Positions 42,213 through 52,559 of a stretch of DNA of 64,000 nucleotides are shown one piece after another. The DNA is from Silene latifolia (Eukaryota > Streptophyta > Magnoliopsida > Caryophyllales > Caryophyllaceae), in assembly GCF_048544455.1 (NCBI RefSeq), contig NC_133536.1, forward strand, positions 199,209,325 through 199,273,324, in the 5' to 3' direction. The translations under genes and the position numbers were made by a program. A model generated the notes under the pieces. That model searched no databases and was not told where the DNA came from. It worked only from the letters and a program-made list of their open reading frames with translations. Numbering within the stretch: the first letter of the stretch is position 1; the number at the start of each line of letters is the position of its first letter.

Positions 42213-44591
42213 TCAAGAAGAGATACGTTTGGTGACATGTTCAATAAGAGCGTTAAAAATACCTTTTTTTGAATCTGTAAACTCTGCCGGAATCCCCAAA
42301 TACTTTCCAATGCCCTTATTCTTACTGATCCTAAAGATCTTCAACATCCTCTGTGCCTTAATCAAAGTAGTATTAGGGCTGAAGAGAATTCCAGATTTAT
42401 CTAGATTTAATTGTTGTCCTGAGGCCTCGCAATAATCGAGAATAAGACTCATGAGATGCTGGACAATGTCTCCCTTATCCTTGAAGAAGAAAACCGAGTC
42501 ATCCGCAAAAAATAGGTGAGTAATAGGCCGAGTATCCCTAGTAAGTTGAACTCCATGAATCTTATTCAGGTCGTGAGCGTGATCAATGTTACTGGCTAGA
42601 ACCTCCATGCACAGTATAAACAGATAAGGTGACAGAGGATCACCTTGCCGTAAACCACACCGGGGCCGAAACTGAGGAAGTGGAACTCCATTCACAAGGA
42701 TTTCATAACTTACCGATGTTACACAGTTCATGATCAACATCCTCAAATGTTGAGGGAACCCGAATCTTTCCAAAACCGCCTCTAAGAAATCCCATCGAAT
42801 ACGGTCGTAAGCCTTGCTCATATCTGCTTTAAACACGCCTACACCTGTCCTCCCCTGCTTATGGCTGGATATTTTATGGATTGCCTCATGAGCCACCAGG
42901 ATGTTATCACTAATGCTCCTCCCCAGGAGGAACGCATTTTGCGTCTCCCCGACCAAAGTGTTCATTACTTTTGCCAACCTATTTGCAATGCATTTGGATA
43001 CAACCCGCATCATGACATTACACAGGCTGATAGGTCGGTAATCTGACACTCCTTCCGGGCTCTCTTTTTTAGGAACAAGAGTAATAAATGTTCGATTTAC
43101 CTCCTTTAGGAGCCTTCCTGAGTTCAGGATAGAAAGGACAGCTTTCGTGAAATCCCTTTTAACCATGGACCAACATCGTTGATAAAAAACTGCCGGAATG
43201 CCATCCGGCCCCGGTGCTTTAAGAGCCTCCATTTGGAAGACCGCCCTCCGGACTTCTTTAGCCGTAAACGGCCGATTGATGCGGTCAGTCTCGTCCTGGG
43301 AAATCTTACGCTCCACATGCGTGAGAGTATGCAGGAAAGCAGATCGGTCACGCCACACATGACCCTCGCCCGAAGCCAGGAAAAGATCCATAAATGCATT
43401 CTGGAACTCCCCCTTAACCTGACCCTCATCATAAAGCCAAATCCCGTCAGATCCTTTCACCCCGTGAATATAGTTCCTTCCGGCACGTCCTTTGACCCAG
43501 TTGAAGAAATATTTAGTACAAGTATCCCCATCAACCATCCACTTCAATTTGGCACGCTGTTTCCAGAAAACCGCCGTGGCTTTGGCAAAGTCAGTTACTT
43601 CCTCATTTACTCTTGAATACTCCTCCTCCCCACTACCGGTAGTGGCTAGAACCATGCCATGTTCCAACCTCTGATCAAAATCATCCCATTTTCTATGCCA
43701 TTCAGCTCGTTTATCTAAAGTCCACTTTTTTACACACGTCCTAACTCTACATAACTTCCTGGTAACACGGAAAACCGGGGACCCCAGATCCTCCATATTC
43801 CACGCACTCTGAATCCGTTCCATACACGCCTCATGATCCAAAACCCAAGCGTCTAACTTAAACGGTTTACTTCCAAAAGTTCCCACAAGATTTAAGTCCA
43901 CTTCAATTGGCGCATGATCCGATATTTGGATGGGATAATGTTTGATACCAGTATTTGGGAACAGAGTAAACCAATCCTTCGATCCATAAGCTTTATCAAT
44001 GCGCTCATAAACCCTTTTATCGCCCTTCATGTTATTGCACCACGTGAACCGTGGTCCCTTGAAAGGAATATCCATTAGCTCATTTCTGATTTTCCAAAAG
44101 TTGAAATCATCGGCCCCCTCTATAGATCTTTGACTCCCACTTAGCTTATCACTCCTATATTCAACTTGGTTAAAATCGCCAACCATAAGAAAAGGGTATT
44201 TACAAGACTTACTCCAATCCTCAATATCTCGTAGAACTGAGGCGCGTGAACTCACACACGGGGCTCCATAGACAAGGACCAAGTACCATAAAAGACCATT
44301 ATATTTTTTCACTAAGAGGATGATAAAATTATTACATGCCATGACCAACTCCATATGCGACTCCTTGCGCCATCCTACCCATAGACCACCCGAAGCCCCC
44401 ACGGCATCAATACCAAAACACTTCACAAAACCTAATGGTCTAAACATAGGGAAAATACGACTAGCACTACATTTTGTTTCAATTAAAAACAGAAAATCAT
44501 AGTACTTACTACCTAATAACGCTCTTATTTTGGGAATTGTAGGGGCGAGCGTGTTATTAAGACCCCTAAAATTCCACACTAGGCCCATCAT
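42213..44591 (-). CDS. LINE ORF2 endonuclease and reverse transcriptase
   Basis: An open frame of 792 codons. The N-terminal apurinic-type endonuclease (WNFRGLNN, IETKCSASRIF, GDFNQVEY, SDHAPIEVD) covers about 1-235. The RT covers about 440-720, with APGPDGIPAVFYQ, YRPISLCNV, ADMSKAYDRIRWDF, RCGLRQGDPLSPYLF and the active site FADD at 695-698. The product nicks target DNA and primes reverse transcription. The frame ends by frameshift at 42213, just after the RT. Confidence 0.9.
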   Translation of the reverse strand: MMGLVWNFRGLNNTLAPTIPKIRALLGSKYYDFLFLIETKCSASRIFPMFRPLGFVKCFGIDAVGASGGLWVGWRKESHMELVMACNNFIILLVKKYNGLLWYLVLVYGAPCVSSRASVLRDIEDWSKSCKYPFLMVGDFNQVEYRSDKLSGSQRSIEGADDFNFWKIRNELMDIPFKGPRFTWCNNMKGDKRVYERIDKAYGSKDWFTLFPNTGIKHYPIQISDHAPIEVDLNLVGTFGSKPFKLDAWVLDHEACMERIQSAWNMEDLGSPVFRVTRKLCRVRTCVKKWTLDKRAEWHRKWDDFDQRLEHGMVLATTGSGEEEYSRVNEEVTDFAKATAVFWKQRAKLKWMVDGDTCTKYFFNWVKGRAGRNYIHGVKGSDGIWLYDEGQVKGEFQNAFMDLFLASGEGHVWRDRSAFLHTLTHVERKISQDETDRINRPFTAKEVRRAVFQMEALKAPGPDGIPAVFYQRCWSMVKRDFTKAVLSILNSGRLLKEVNRTFITLVPKKESPEGVSDYRPISLCNVMMRVVSKCIANRLAKVMNTLVGETQNAFLLGRSISDNILVAHEAIHKISSHKQGRTGVGVFKADMSKAYDRIRWDFLEAVLERFGFPQHLRMLIMNCVTSVSYEILVNGVPLPQFRPRCGLRQGDPLSPYLFILCMEVLASNIDHAHDLNKIHGVQLTRDTRPITHLFFADDSVFFFKDKGDIVQHLMSLILDYCEASGQQLNLDKSGILFSPNTTLIKAQRMLKIFRISKNKGIGKYLGIPAEFTDSKKGIFNALIEHVTKRISS

Positions 44592-45900
44592 GGTGAAAGA
44601 GGAGGTTGTGACGACCCAACCTCCGCAAAACCATCAGCATCAGGAACTGTTCCTCCCCCATTCACGGATGGGAGAGACGAATCACTGGATTCCAACATCA
44701 CAACATCTTCAACGTTGACCCTAAAACCCCATGTTGGTTTAGGTGTCGCCTCTGTCTTCTGAACCCCCTCCCCGCAAAACCTCTTCGCCATCTGTCTCAG
44801 GTACTCCTTAGCTTGTTCAACAGATTCCTTAGCCACTTCAGGGATGATATACTCCCCTGCATCTGTACAACATTTTCTTTTCCTTGCACCTCTAATATCC
44901 TCCTTGTAATCATCCTTAGAATCAGAAAACCGGTACACATCAATTAAACCCAAACAACTATCAGAATTGTTACCCACTGGTAACTCAGCAAACAACCTTG
45001 CTCTTGCTCCCACTTCCGGTATATCAAAGAAATTGTTTTCAGAACTCTTCAATGGCATCTTGCCCTTCAGCCTTCTGATCTCCTTATCAGTCTTCATTTG
45101 CACAATCCTCTCCAGAGGTAGCAGGTTGGAGGACCCCTCATCTAGCTCATGCCCTTACCTGACAATACCCTCTGAGAAAAAAGAGGGTTTGGATTTCTGA
45201 TTCTTCAAGTCATCCCCAGTAGCTTCTTGAGAACACAGAAAAGACTGACCATTGGGATCCCCATCACCTGTGGCAAGCTGTAGAGTAGTGTTAACCGCAG
45301 TGGAATCATCTGAGGAAATCACGATAATCTCTTCCTCAGGCCAACTCTCAGAAGGTAAATCAGGATCACTTGACACTGGATCAGAAAGCCATTGATTCTG
45401 AGAGTCTCCTGACATAACTGGTTCAGTTCCCTGTGATACCCCAACAGCAATCTGGACATTTTGCCCACCATCAGATTCATTTGTCTCCTCCTCCATAGCC
45501 ACTATCATCTGACCAGCTGCCTCTTCATCAATCCCAGTTGCCTGCCCTGAACCTAGTCCCCCTTGTCTGGAACTCTAACCCACCTGCCTAGTAGTCCCAT
45601 CTGGATAGTGGTACACAGAGATCCACCCCTCAGCAGGGGGGTCAAAAGTCTGGTTGTATCCCATATGCTCATCCTCCATGTGAGTCCAATCCAGGTCCCC
45701 TTCAATTCTGTTCAGAATAGCTGCCTGGTGTCTCTGGTCACGATCTAAAGCACCAAAAAGAGTGTCATGATTTGGGTAGATGACATAAGGATCCTCTGCT
45801 TGAATTTGAGCCAACACCCTTTGTTGCAGCATATTCAGATCCTCCTGAACTTCCAGTTCTTCACCTGCACTGTGAAAAATTTCATTTTCTGGTTCCCCTT
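44588..45900 (-). pseudogene. LINE ORF1 C-terminal region, broken
   Basis: Three minus-strand frames (45832-45575, 45508-45155 and 45103-44588) are rich in acidic and polar residues. They sit between the zinc-knuckle frame and ORF2. They look like the variable C-terminal tail of ORF1, interrupted by stops. The last frame overlaps the start of ORF2 by a few bases. Confidence 0.5.
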
Positions 45901-45913
45901 CATCTAACCACCC

Positions 45914-47343
45914 TCATGCCCCTGGGTGTGGATGATTAACCAAACCCATCTCCACATCCTGAGGCTGAGGAGCAGCACCATTTCCATTAATCCTTGTGTC
46001 TCCCAAAACCTGCACATCTGTCATCTCAGCATCCCTCCTCTCATTCTGCTCTCCAGAATTATTAGCAGTCATATTACCAGCACCCTCCGCAGGATTAACC
46101 TGCCACATACCTTGATTGCCAGCATCACCCCCAGCATGTCCCATTCCCATGCCACTATGATCCAATACAGGTCCTGCAAAGGGTTGTGCTGTGACTGCGA
46201 AAGATATGCCAGGTAAGACCTGCCCACCTGGTATAATTCCCAAATCAAAGTCCACAGCTCTTTCTGGGGACTCCCACCTTCTCCTTCTTCTATTAAGACT
46301 TCGAGTACGACCGAGTCTGACTCTAGAGGAAATAAACTTGGTGGTAGAGGGGGTAGCACGTAAGTCAAGATTGAACATGGTGTGTGTACTGTTAGTCTGA
46401 AAAACTGGGAAACCATTCTCCACTGATCGATCAAGCATGCCATTTATACCAGCAACAACAGCCATAATAGACTCTCTACACTGTGCCCCCTTATGCCCAA
46501 CTTTGCCACACTTGATACAATATTTAAAAATTTCCTCATACCGAAACTGGACCCATAAGAGATAGCCCCCTTCCATAGCCAGGAAGAAGTCAGGCATCAG
46601 AGGCTCATTGAGCTGAACACGCACCTTAACCCTCAAGTAATCATTATCTGGTACAAGATGGAATGACTCAACTTGATAATTATGGCTAAGGAGCTTACCA
46701 GCAATATGGGCCACTGGCATTGTTAGGTATTCAAAGGGGAGTCCAAAGATACGAACCCAAAGTTCAGCATACGGAAACCTGACAGTACGCAGAACAGTAT
46801 CAGGGAACCATTTCGAGAACACCATAACTGCCCCATCAATTGTTGCAGTAGTTCGCTGCAGCAAATCTTCCATATCTTCAACTTCAGTACAATGGAAGAC
46901 ATAGACCTCACCCATCCTAAACCCAGTGATGATTCCCTTAGTTGTTCACTTCTTTCTAATCACTTCATTAATCAGCTCCGCCTCAAAAAGACGATAATCC
47001 ACAAGGAAGCCCAAAACACAGCAGCTCCAAAAGGCTTTAGATTGCCCCAGTTCAGCTGGGTCAATGTTGATCACCCCCCAGGCCTAGGGTATCTCCACAA
47101 ATTTGCATGTAAAGGGTTCATGGGGTTAAAATCAGCAGAGGGGTGTGATTCATGGAAGTTTTGGTGAGAGTTTGATACGTTATGCATGTCATAATCAGTC
47201 TCCATCTTTCTAGTAGTAGGTTGTTTTGATTGAAATTGATTTTTTGTAAAGGGCTCTTGATTCTGGACTTTGTGACGAGATTTTTTCTTGTGGTTAAGAA
47301 GATCAATGAAATGTGATGAGTAAGATGAAATTCCTACAGCCAT
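45914..47343 (-). pseudogene. LINE ORF1 (DUF4283-like RNA-binding protein with zinc knuckle)
   Basis: The 46915-45914 frame has the DUF4283 pattern (ATIDGAVMVFSKWFPDTVL, FPYAELWVRIFGLPFEYL) and a CCHC knuckle CIKCGKVGHKGAQC. The same protein extends upstream: the frame before it reads IRKK-stop-TTKGIITGFRMGEV, where the TGA (about 46944-46946) replaces an expected Trp codon. A further N-terminal frame is 47343-47071. ORF1 binds LINE RNA. Confidence 0.72.
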
Positions 47344-47838
47344 ACCAGCTGTTTAAATAGGAAGGAAACTATTGGAATTCGTAGAAGACTGTAACGAAAC
47401 CCTGACGTTTCAAATCAACGAAGCTCAGCAAACCAACCAACGCACGAATAAATCCTCGAGCCACTCTAATAAATGAACTACCAATTAAGACAAACTATCC
47501 ATAATGATTATAATTTGGGAAGAGTAAACGAAAAAGAGAATAAAATCAATTGCAGAGGAAATGCAGATAGAAAAAATTAGGGTTTCGAGCCCCAATCCAA
47601 GACGCCTAATTCAAATGATTACCAACTTTAGTAGAGTAGCTGGGTAATAATGAACTAGAAGATAGAAGATTTCAGATAAATGAAGACCCAATGGATCAAA
47701 AAAGAGAACTGATTGAGATTTGGGGAAGAGGAAAACAGGGATTTAGGTGAGAATAAAAATTAATAACTAGCTACAGTAGGAAGAAAAGGAAGCTCTCCTG
47801 CAGAGTTTAGCTCTCTAGTTTCTTAGAGAGAGATTCTT
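47344..47838 (-). other. LINE 5' untranslated region
   Basis: About 0.5 kb without a frame. The element begins AAGAATCTCTCTCTAAGAAA on the minus strand, right at the target duplication, which supports a complete 5' end. The promoter is not identifiable by eye. Confidence 0.6.
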
Positions 47839-47856
47839 CCCAGACGAACACAAGTC

Positions 47857-48419
47857 ATGATATGCTATTATTGTTGTTGTTATGATAGTCATTTGCGGGA
47901 GCCCCCGTGATGTATTGAACTATCTTGTTTCTATGTTTATTTAATGTTCTTCCCTTCCAAAAAAAAAATGAACTGTTAATCGAATAAGATACTAATATAA
48001 AGCCTTAGTAATTCCATCAGTAGTTTCCAAGAACAATCTTGACTAATTAATACTATAACTCAAATAAAACTAATACTGTAATCTAAACTTAAGTAACATG
48101 ACTTTATAAAAATTTAGTTTGTAGGTTACTAATCACTTTATTTTAATTTGAGCAATAAAAATTAAAATTGTAAAAAGTCATGAAATGAGTATTTTAATGA
48201 AAGTTTTCTTTTTACCGAGAAATTAATGATGTTATTTTTGGAATATTTTTACTATTAACATTTTTTGTGCAACTTCTTATCATTAAAAGTCAATAAATTT
48301 GCATCTACATTTATTTTAGAAAAAAAAAAGTATACAGTTTTTTTATCATATAATAATGAGATAAATTTATGTGTAATGTGAAATAATATAAAAATTTTAA
48401 ATATTAAATTTATTATAAG
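47857..48419. other. AT-rich intergenic sequence
   Basis: Host DNA between the LINE and the large Tat element. I see no gene. The first 60 bp have TTG repeats and the GCGGGAGCC word mentioned under the SINE-like fragment. Confidence 0.5.
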
Positions 48420-49028
48420 TGTTCCGGGTGTAATTCCAGATCAAGTATAGTTACCACCCTTGGCTTGTTGAATGACGTCTTGAGTTGGATTCTCCTTTGG
48501 TCTCAATCGTTCCTCACGGCCACTCCTGCAACAATGAACGAACTGAGGGCTTGGCTTTGTGCCAAGCGTACTCACTCCGACGCTCAAGTCAGTAAACTTA
48601 AGAGATAAGTTGTTACTTGGCTGAATGTGTATTGTAGAGAGATAAGGAAGATATTACCAGATGAATAGTGTATTTAGGTTTAGTTGTGGATTAGTTGGGA
48701 TCCTTTCCTCAATGAAGGTTGAGGAGTATTTATAGGCTTTCACCTTTTGTCACGTAGTGGCCAAGTGGCTAGCAGGTGGAAAGACTGATCTACCCCTCGG
48801 CCGAGAGGCCTATGGCTGGCCGGCGGATCCTGTTGACTCGCCGCCGAGGGGTCTTGGATATGAGTACGCGGATATGTGTCCCGGCTGGCAGGTTACCATG
48901 CCGGGACCCAGGCTGATGGGCCGATGAGCTGCATCGGCTAGATTGTCCAAGTCGTTGACTTGCTGTGGATATCTTTGACCTTGCTCAATCATGTTGACTT
49001 GGTCAGCGGTGCAGAATATGCCCCATCA
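48420..49028 (-). repeat. LTR of large Tat element (3' LTR)
   Basis: 609 bp copy of 58954-59558. It carries a minus-strand TATAAATA (plus about 48728-48735), the element's own promoter box. Confidence 0.92.
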
Positions 49029-49657
49029 ATTTGCCCCCAGCGTAGTCTATGCCGTGGTATGGGCTCCGATGTATGTTTGAGCGTATATTCTGCACAAGTA
49101 ATTTGTAAAAAATTTCCTGCATCGGCTTCTTCTGCGGCGGCTTCTTTTGCCTCGGTCTGGTCTTTCTTAGGCCGTACCATATCCCCCCTCCACATGGATG
49201 CGTAAAGGGCATCCGATGTGGAAAAGAAAGTGACGCCGGCCGAGACCAGGGTTGAGAGTGCCGGTTGTTTTTGATTGCCCCCTGCCGGCGCTTTCTAGCT
49301 TGGTTGATTATGTGGCCGGCGGAGAGCAGATGCTTGGGAATTTGTTGAGGAAGGTGAATAGGCAAGGAGATATGAATAGGCGTGTTGAAGACGCTTGGTC
49401 ACTGTTGCATTGATTGACGTCTAATCGCGTTGCAACGATTGACATCCCGTGGTTGCATGTCCGACACGTGTCCGCACGCTGATTGGTTGACGCTTCATGG
49501 GCTCGTTCTTCTCGATTGGTCCTTCTTCATGGGCTTTTCCCTATAAATAGGGCGATTATCCCGTGAAATTGGCCACCAATTTCATTCTCTAAAATTTTCC
49601 TCTAAACTTTCGAAGGTTTCTTTGTCTTCTAACTTTCTCGCTTGTCATTCCTAGCGA
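49029..49657 (+). promoter_or_regulatory. Promoter and 5' UTR of the Tat antisense gene
   Basis: Plus strand, reading away from the 3' LTR. A consensus TATA box CTATAAATAG is at 49541-49550. A CT-rich leader about 150-170 nt long follows, and the first ATG is at 49722 (ATGTCTTCTCACGACGCC). An AG/GTAAAC word at 49671-49678 could be a leader splice donor. No LTR promoter points in this direction, so this looks like a dedicated promoter. The start site itself is inferred. Confidence 0.55.
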
Positions 49658-50683
49658 GTGTTTTTCTTCAAGGTAAACAAACAAACTTCTTCTCTTTATT
49701 TTTTGAACAATTATTGCTATTATGTCTTCTCACGACGCCGGACTAGCACTTCTGTGCCGGAGGGTTCTCCGTTGCGTCTTGATGGGGAGGAGATACTAGA
49801 CGCCATTCCGATAAGGTTTGGGGGCCCTAGGTCTCCTTCTCCCGTAGTCGATCCACCACCTCGGAGGGACGGGAGGATGAGGGTGAGGATGCTGATGAGG
49901 ATGAGGGGACCCCTTCCGATGGTGGGAGGCTGTCTGTCCCGGATCATGGCGAGCCCCCGCACGATTTGTCTTGAACGTGGTTGGTCTCATAAGTTCGCCA
50001 GTTGTTCCGGCGAGACATTTTTCGGAGGCCATTTCTCATTTGGTGAGGGGTATAAGATCGTTATTCCTAAGAAGGGTCAGGCGGTCTGTTGCCCTCCACC
50101 GGGTCACACCGGCGTGTACATCAGGCATCTGGAGTATGGGCTGCGGTTTCCTCTGAATAAATACGTCGTGGCCATTATCAGTGCTATGAACGTCGCGGTG
50201 GCCCAACTACATCCGCTGGCCGTGAGGACGATAGTTGGCTTTGTCTGGCTTTGTCTCTTTAGGGGGGAGACCCCGACAGTCAACTTATTCCGCCGACTTC
50301 ACAGTCTTCGTCCGTCAATTTCCGGTAAAGTGGGGTGGTACAGCGTACAGACGGAGCCCGGCTATGTCTCCGTGAACAAGCTTACTTCTTGCAAAGACTG
50401 GCAACGGCGGTGGGTGTATGTCCAAGTGCCGGAGGATTACCCTTTGCTTCGGTCTTTCCAGAGCCCTGTTCACTTTCGGTGTGAGAGCCGGGAAGAGTAC
50501 GATAAATGTATATCCCGGGGTAAGGCTAAGATGGATGCTTCGATGGTCCTTCTTACTGAGGATGAGAAGCGGGCGATCTGCAAATTGTTTGACGCCGAGA
50601 AGGGATGGCTGCCCCCCGACTCGGTTATTCTTCAGGATGAGCCGCAGCCACGTCGGCCTCATACCGGCCCTCAGCCAGGGTGA
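49658..50683 (+). CDS. Antisense ORF, first part (putative gypsy-type transposon domain)
   Basis: A frame of 341 codons on the strand opposite to gag-pol. The central part reads GYKIVIPKKGQAVCCPPPGHTGVYI, GLRFPLNKYVVAIISAMNVAVAQLHPLAVRTIVGFVWLC and NLFRRLHSLRP. This is the pattern of the 'putative gypsy type transposon' domain (plant mobile domain-like) found in Tat elements. Its function is unknown. The ATG at 49722 is in another frame, and an acidic stretch near 49870-49965 reads best in a third, so one or two small frameshifts probably affect the N-terminus. The upstream Met shown at 49658 is probably not the real start. Confidence 0.7.
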   Translation: MFFFKVNKQTSSLYFLNNYCYYVFSRRRTSTSVPEGSPLRLDGEEILDAIPIRFGGPRSPSPVVDPPPRRDGRMRVRMLMRMRGPLPMVGGCLSRIMASPRTICLERGWSHKFASCSGETFFGGHFSFGEGYKIVIPKKGQAVCCPPPGHTGVYIRHLEYGLRFPLNKYVVAIISAMNVAVAQLHPLAVRTIVGFVWLCLFRGETPTVNLFRRLHSLRPSISGKVGWYSVQTEPGYVSVNKLTSCKDWQRRWVYVQVPEDYPLLRSFQSPVHFRCESREEYDKCISRGKAKMDASMVLLTEDEKRAICKLFDAEKGWLPPDSVILQDEPQPRRPHTGPQPG

Positions 50684-50780
50684 GTGGGGTCGGTGTGAGG
50701 CCCATCTTAGCTCGTTATGTTCCTGTTTTTAGAGCTATGTTTCATTTCTTTCATGTAATTCTTTGTTTGATTTCTTGCAG
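50680..50780 (+). other. Candidate intron of the Tat antisense gene
   Basis: A 101 bp stretch begins GTGAGTGGGG after CAGCCAGG and ends TTTGATTTCTTGCAG. It is T-rich before the AG and separates the two antisense frames. These are good plant splice signals in the plus-strand sense. The phase does not join the two present frames without one further indel, so this is a proposal. A GTG-to-AG intron on this strand would mean the gene is transcribed antisense to the element. Confidence 0.45.
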
Positions 50781-50860
50781 ACCGGTTTGGCGAATCATCC
50801 CAGTACCTTAAAGAGGATAGGCCTTGATAAGGACGGGAAGGTCGTTCGTGACATCCTACG

Positions 50861-52165
50861 GTGAAAAAAAGTGATCGTAGACCGGCTCCTAACGACCTTA
50901 TGGAGAAGCAGCTGAAGTCGTTGGATCTGTCGGCGGCCCAAGTACGGGTTCTCGGAGGCGTGCCGAAGAGAACAAAGAAAGGAGCGCCCAGGCTGGCGGC
51001 GTCGGTGTCCACTCCCTCCTCGACCCCAGTGGTGCAGAAGGATCATGTGGAGATTATCGACATCACTGACAAGGTGGTGACCGTTGCTAAGGGTCCTTCT
51101 TCCCCAAAGAAGAGAAAGGAGCCACCACCTGCTTCCACCGTTGCCGGGGAGAAGCCTACCGGCCCTCCATTTAAGAGGGTCCAAACTGGTACGGATCTAA
51201 CTTGCGGTTCGGATTTAGCCGGTTCGTTGGACATCCCTGATGACCGGCTTTCTGATGTGTCAATGCAAGGTGATATGGATGCTCTGTGTAAATTTTTTGT
51301 AGATCCTCCCTCGGCGACCACCGTTCTTGCTGAACGGCAATCAGGGAAGCAGCCTGAGAAGGCTATTGGGAGGGCGGGTGACGGAAATGTCATCGTTGAC
51401 TCCTCGGCTCAGAAGATTTCTGCCTCCGAGCTTGTGGCAGAGGGTGCGAAACTGTATAAGAGGCTGGGGAGGTGGACCCAACAGGCCGGCTCCTACATCA
51501 CGGAGCAGGAGAAAACTATGGCCCAAGCTGCGCCACTGCTCGCAAAGCTTAAACTGGATCTCTCTGCCGCAAAGGGGGAAGCCGCGAAGGCTAAATTGGA
51601 TCTCTCTTCTGCCACGAAGCGCGTGGAGGAAGTTGAGAAGCTGCTAGGGGCCGAGAAAGCCAAAGTTGAGGAAGCTGATGCCGCCACCGCCAAGATGATG
51701 GAAGAGCGGAACAGGTATAAGGATGCTTATGACGCCATGGTTGCCAAGAGGGATCAGTGGAAAGATCAGTTCGACAACCAGGCGGAGGCGCTCAGGGTCG
51801 CGCAGGCTGCCGTTGCCCAAAAGGAGAAGGATATCGAGATGCTTCAAGATGATCTCCTCCCTAAAATGTGTGCCCAGTTTCGGGACCGGGCCGAGGAGGC
51901 GACCAGGGAGGCAATTAAGAAACTTATCCCCGACGGCACCTTCCCGTGGGATAAATTTGACCAGCTTCTGGATGAGATGGCTGATGCTGCGGAAGCAGTG
52001 GATGCGGAGGCGGCGAAGGCGGCTCAGATAGCTGAGGCCAAGGCAGCCTGCGATGCAGGGGTGAAGGAGGGTGACGGGCTAAAGGTACTTGAAAATGTCG
52101 AGCCCTCTTCTGAGCCGGCCACCGAAGATGCTGCTGCTGCTGATGAAGGGAAGCAACAGGCATAG
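50861..52165 (+). CDS. Antisense ORF, second part (coiled coil)
   Basis: An open frame of 434 codons. Basic linkers come first (KRTKKGAPRL, SPKKRKEPPP), then a long Ala/Lys/Glu-rich coiled coil from about residue 200 to 350 (for example KRVEEVEKLLGAEKAKVEEAD), ending in a low-complexity acidic/alanine tail. Its first codon shown is a GTG after an A-run, so it is likely the continuation of the first part through a frameshift near 50861-50869 or splicing. Related Tat antisense proteins also end in coiled coils. Its role is unknown. Confidence 0.7.
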   Translation: MKKSDRRPAPNDLMEKQLKSLDLSAAQVRVLGGVPKRTKKGAPRLAASVSTPSSTPVVQKDHVEIIDITDKVVTVAKGPSSPKKRKEPPPASTVAGEKPTGPPFKRVQTGTDLTCGSDLAGSLDIPDDRLSDVSMQGDMDALCKFFVDPPSATTVLAERQSGKQPEKAIGRAGDGNVIVDSSAQKISASELVAEGAKLYKRLGRWTQQAGSYITEQEKTMAQAAPLLAKLKLDLSAAKGEAAKAKLDLSSATKRVEEVEKLLGAEKAKVEEADAATAKMMEERNRYKDAYDAMVAKRDQWKDQFDNQAEALRVAQAAVAQKEKDIEMLQDDLLPKMCAQFRDRAEEATREAIKKLIPDGTFPWDKFDQLLDEMADAAEAVDAEAAKAAQIAEAKAACDAGVKEGDGLKVLENVEPSSEPATEDAAAADEGKQQA

Positions 52166-52559
52166 GGAGACGGGCGGTCGTCACCGGACTCACCCGGCAT
52201 CTCGGATAGCTTTAGCTGTTCGGGGGCATATTATTGAGCCTCCTCTCCCTGCCATCTTTTGGCGCTTCAAATCCCAAGTCTGTAACCTTTTGTTTTTTTG
52301 TTTCGTAGCTTTTGTAAAGCTTTGGTAGGTAGAGTTTAGGCTATTCCCAAGGGGACGGCCGTCGTTTGTACTCTCCTTGCAATCATTTTCAATGAAGTTT
52401 CGTCTTTTCGGTCCTCGGCTTGGCCGGGACTTTGGTCACGAACCTTTGCTTTTCTTGCGTTATTAATTGAGTGCCTTTGTTTTTACCGCCAGCATGGCTG
52501 AGGCAGTTAGAATACATATCTCAACTGTGTCTAACGTCTTTAGTGTATTGCTTGATTTG
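52166..52559. other. Non-coding spacer after antisense gene
   Basis: About 0.4 kb without coding frames. Its first part is likely the 3' UTR of the antisense gene. An AATGAA-type word (52391) could serve as a poly(A) signal. Confidence 0.4.

Larger units (their letters stand above)
40384..47838 (-). mobile_element. Full-length L1-type LINE
   Basis: 7,455 bp on the minus strand with an 18 bp perfect target duplication CCCAGACGAACACAAGTC (40366-40383, 47839-47856) and a 17-base T-run at 40384-40400, the poly(A) tail. It contains a 5' UTR, ORF1 (DUF4283-like plus CCHC zinc knuckle), and ORF2 with endonuclease, RT, zinc-binding and RNase H domains. Nonsense and frameshift changes in both ORFs inactivate it. 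It lies about 0.3 kb downstream of gene C. Confidence 0.93.

Noticed and set aside
44588..46915. LINE ORF1 zinc-knuckle frame considered as a host RNA-binding protein gene
   Set aside because: It lies within the LINE borders defined by the 18 bp duplication and precedes the endonuclease/RT frame.
48412..48419. ATTAT just before the large Tat element as a target duplication of the ATTAT after it
   Set aside because: It is three bases away from the LTR start, and ATTAT is unavoidable in a microsatellite, so chance explains it.
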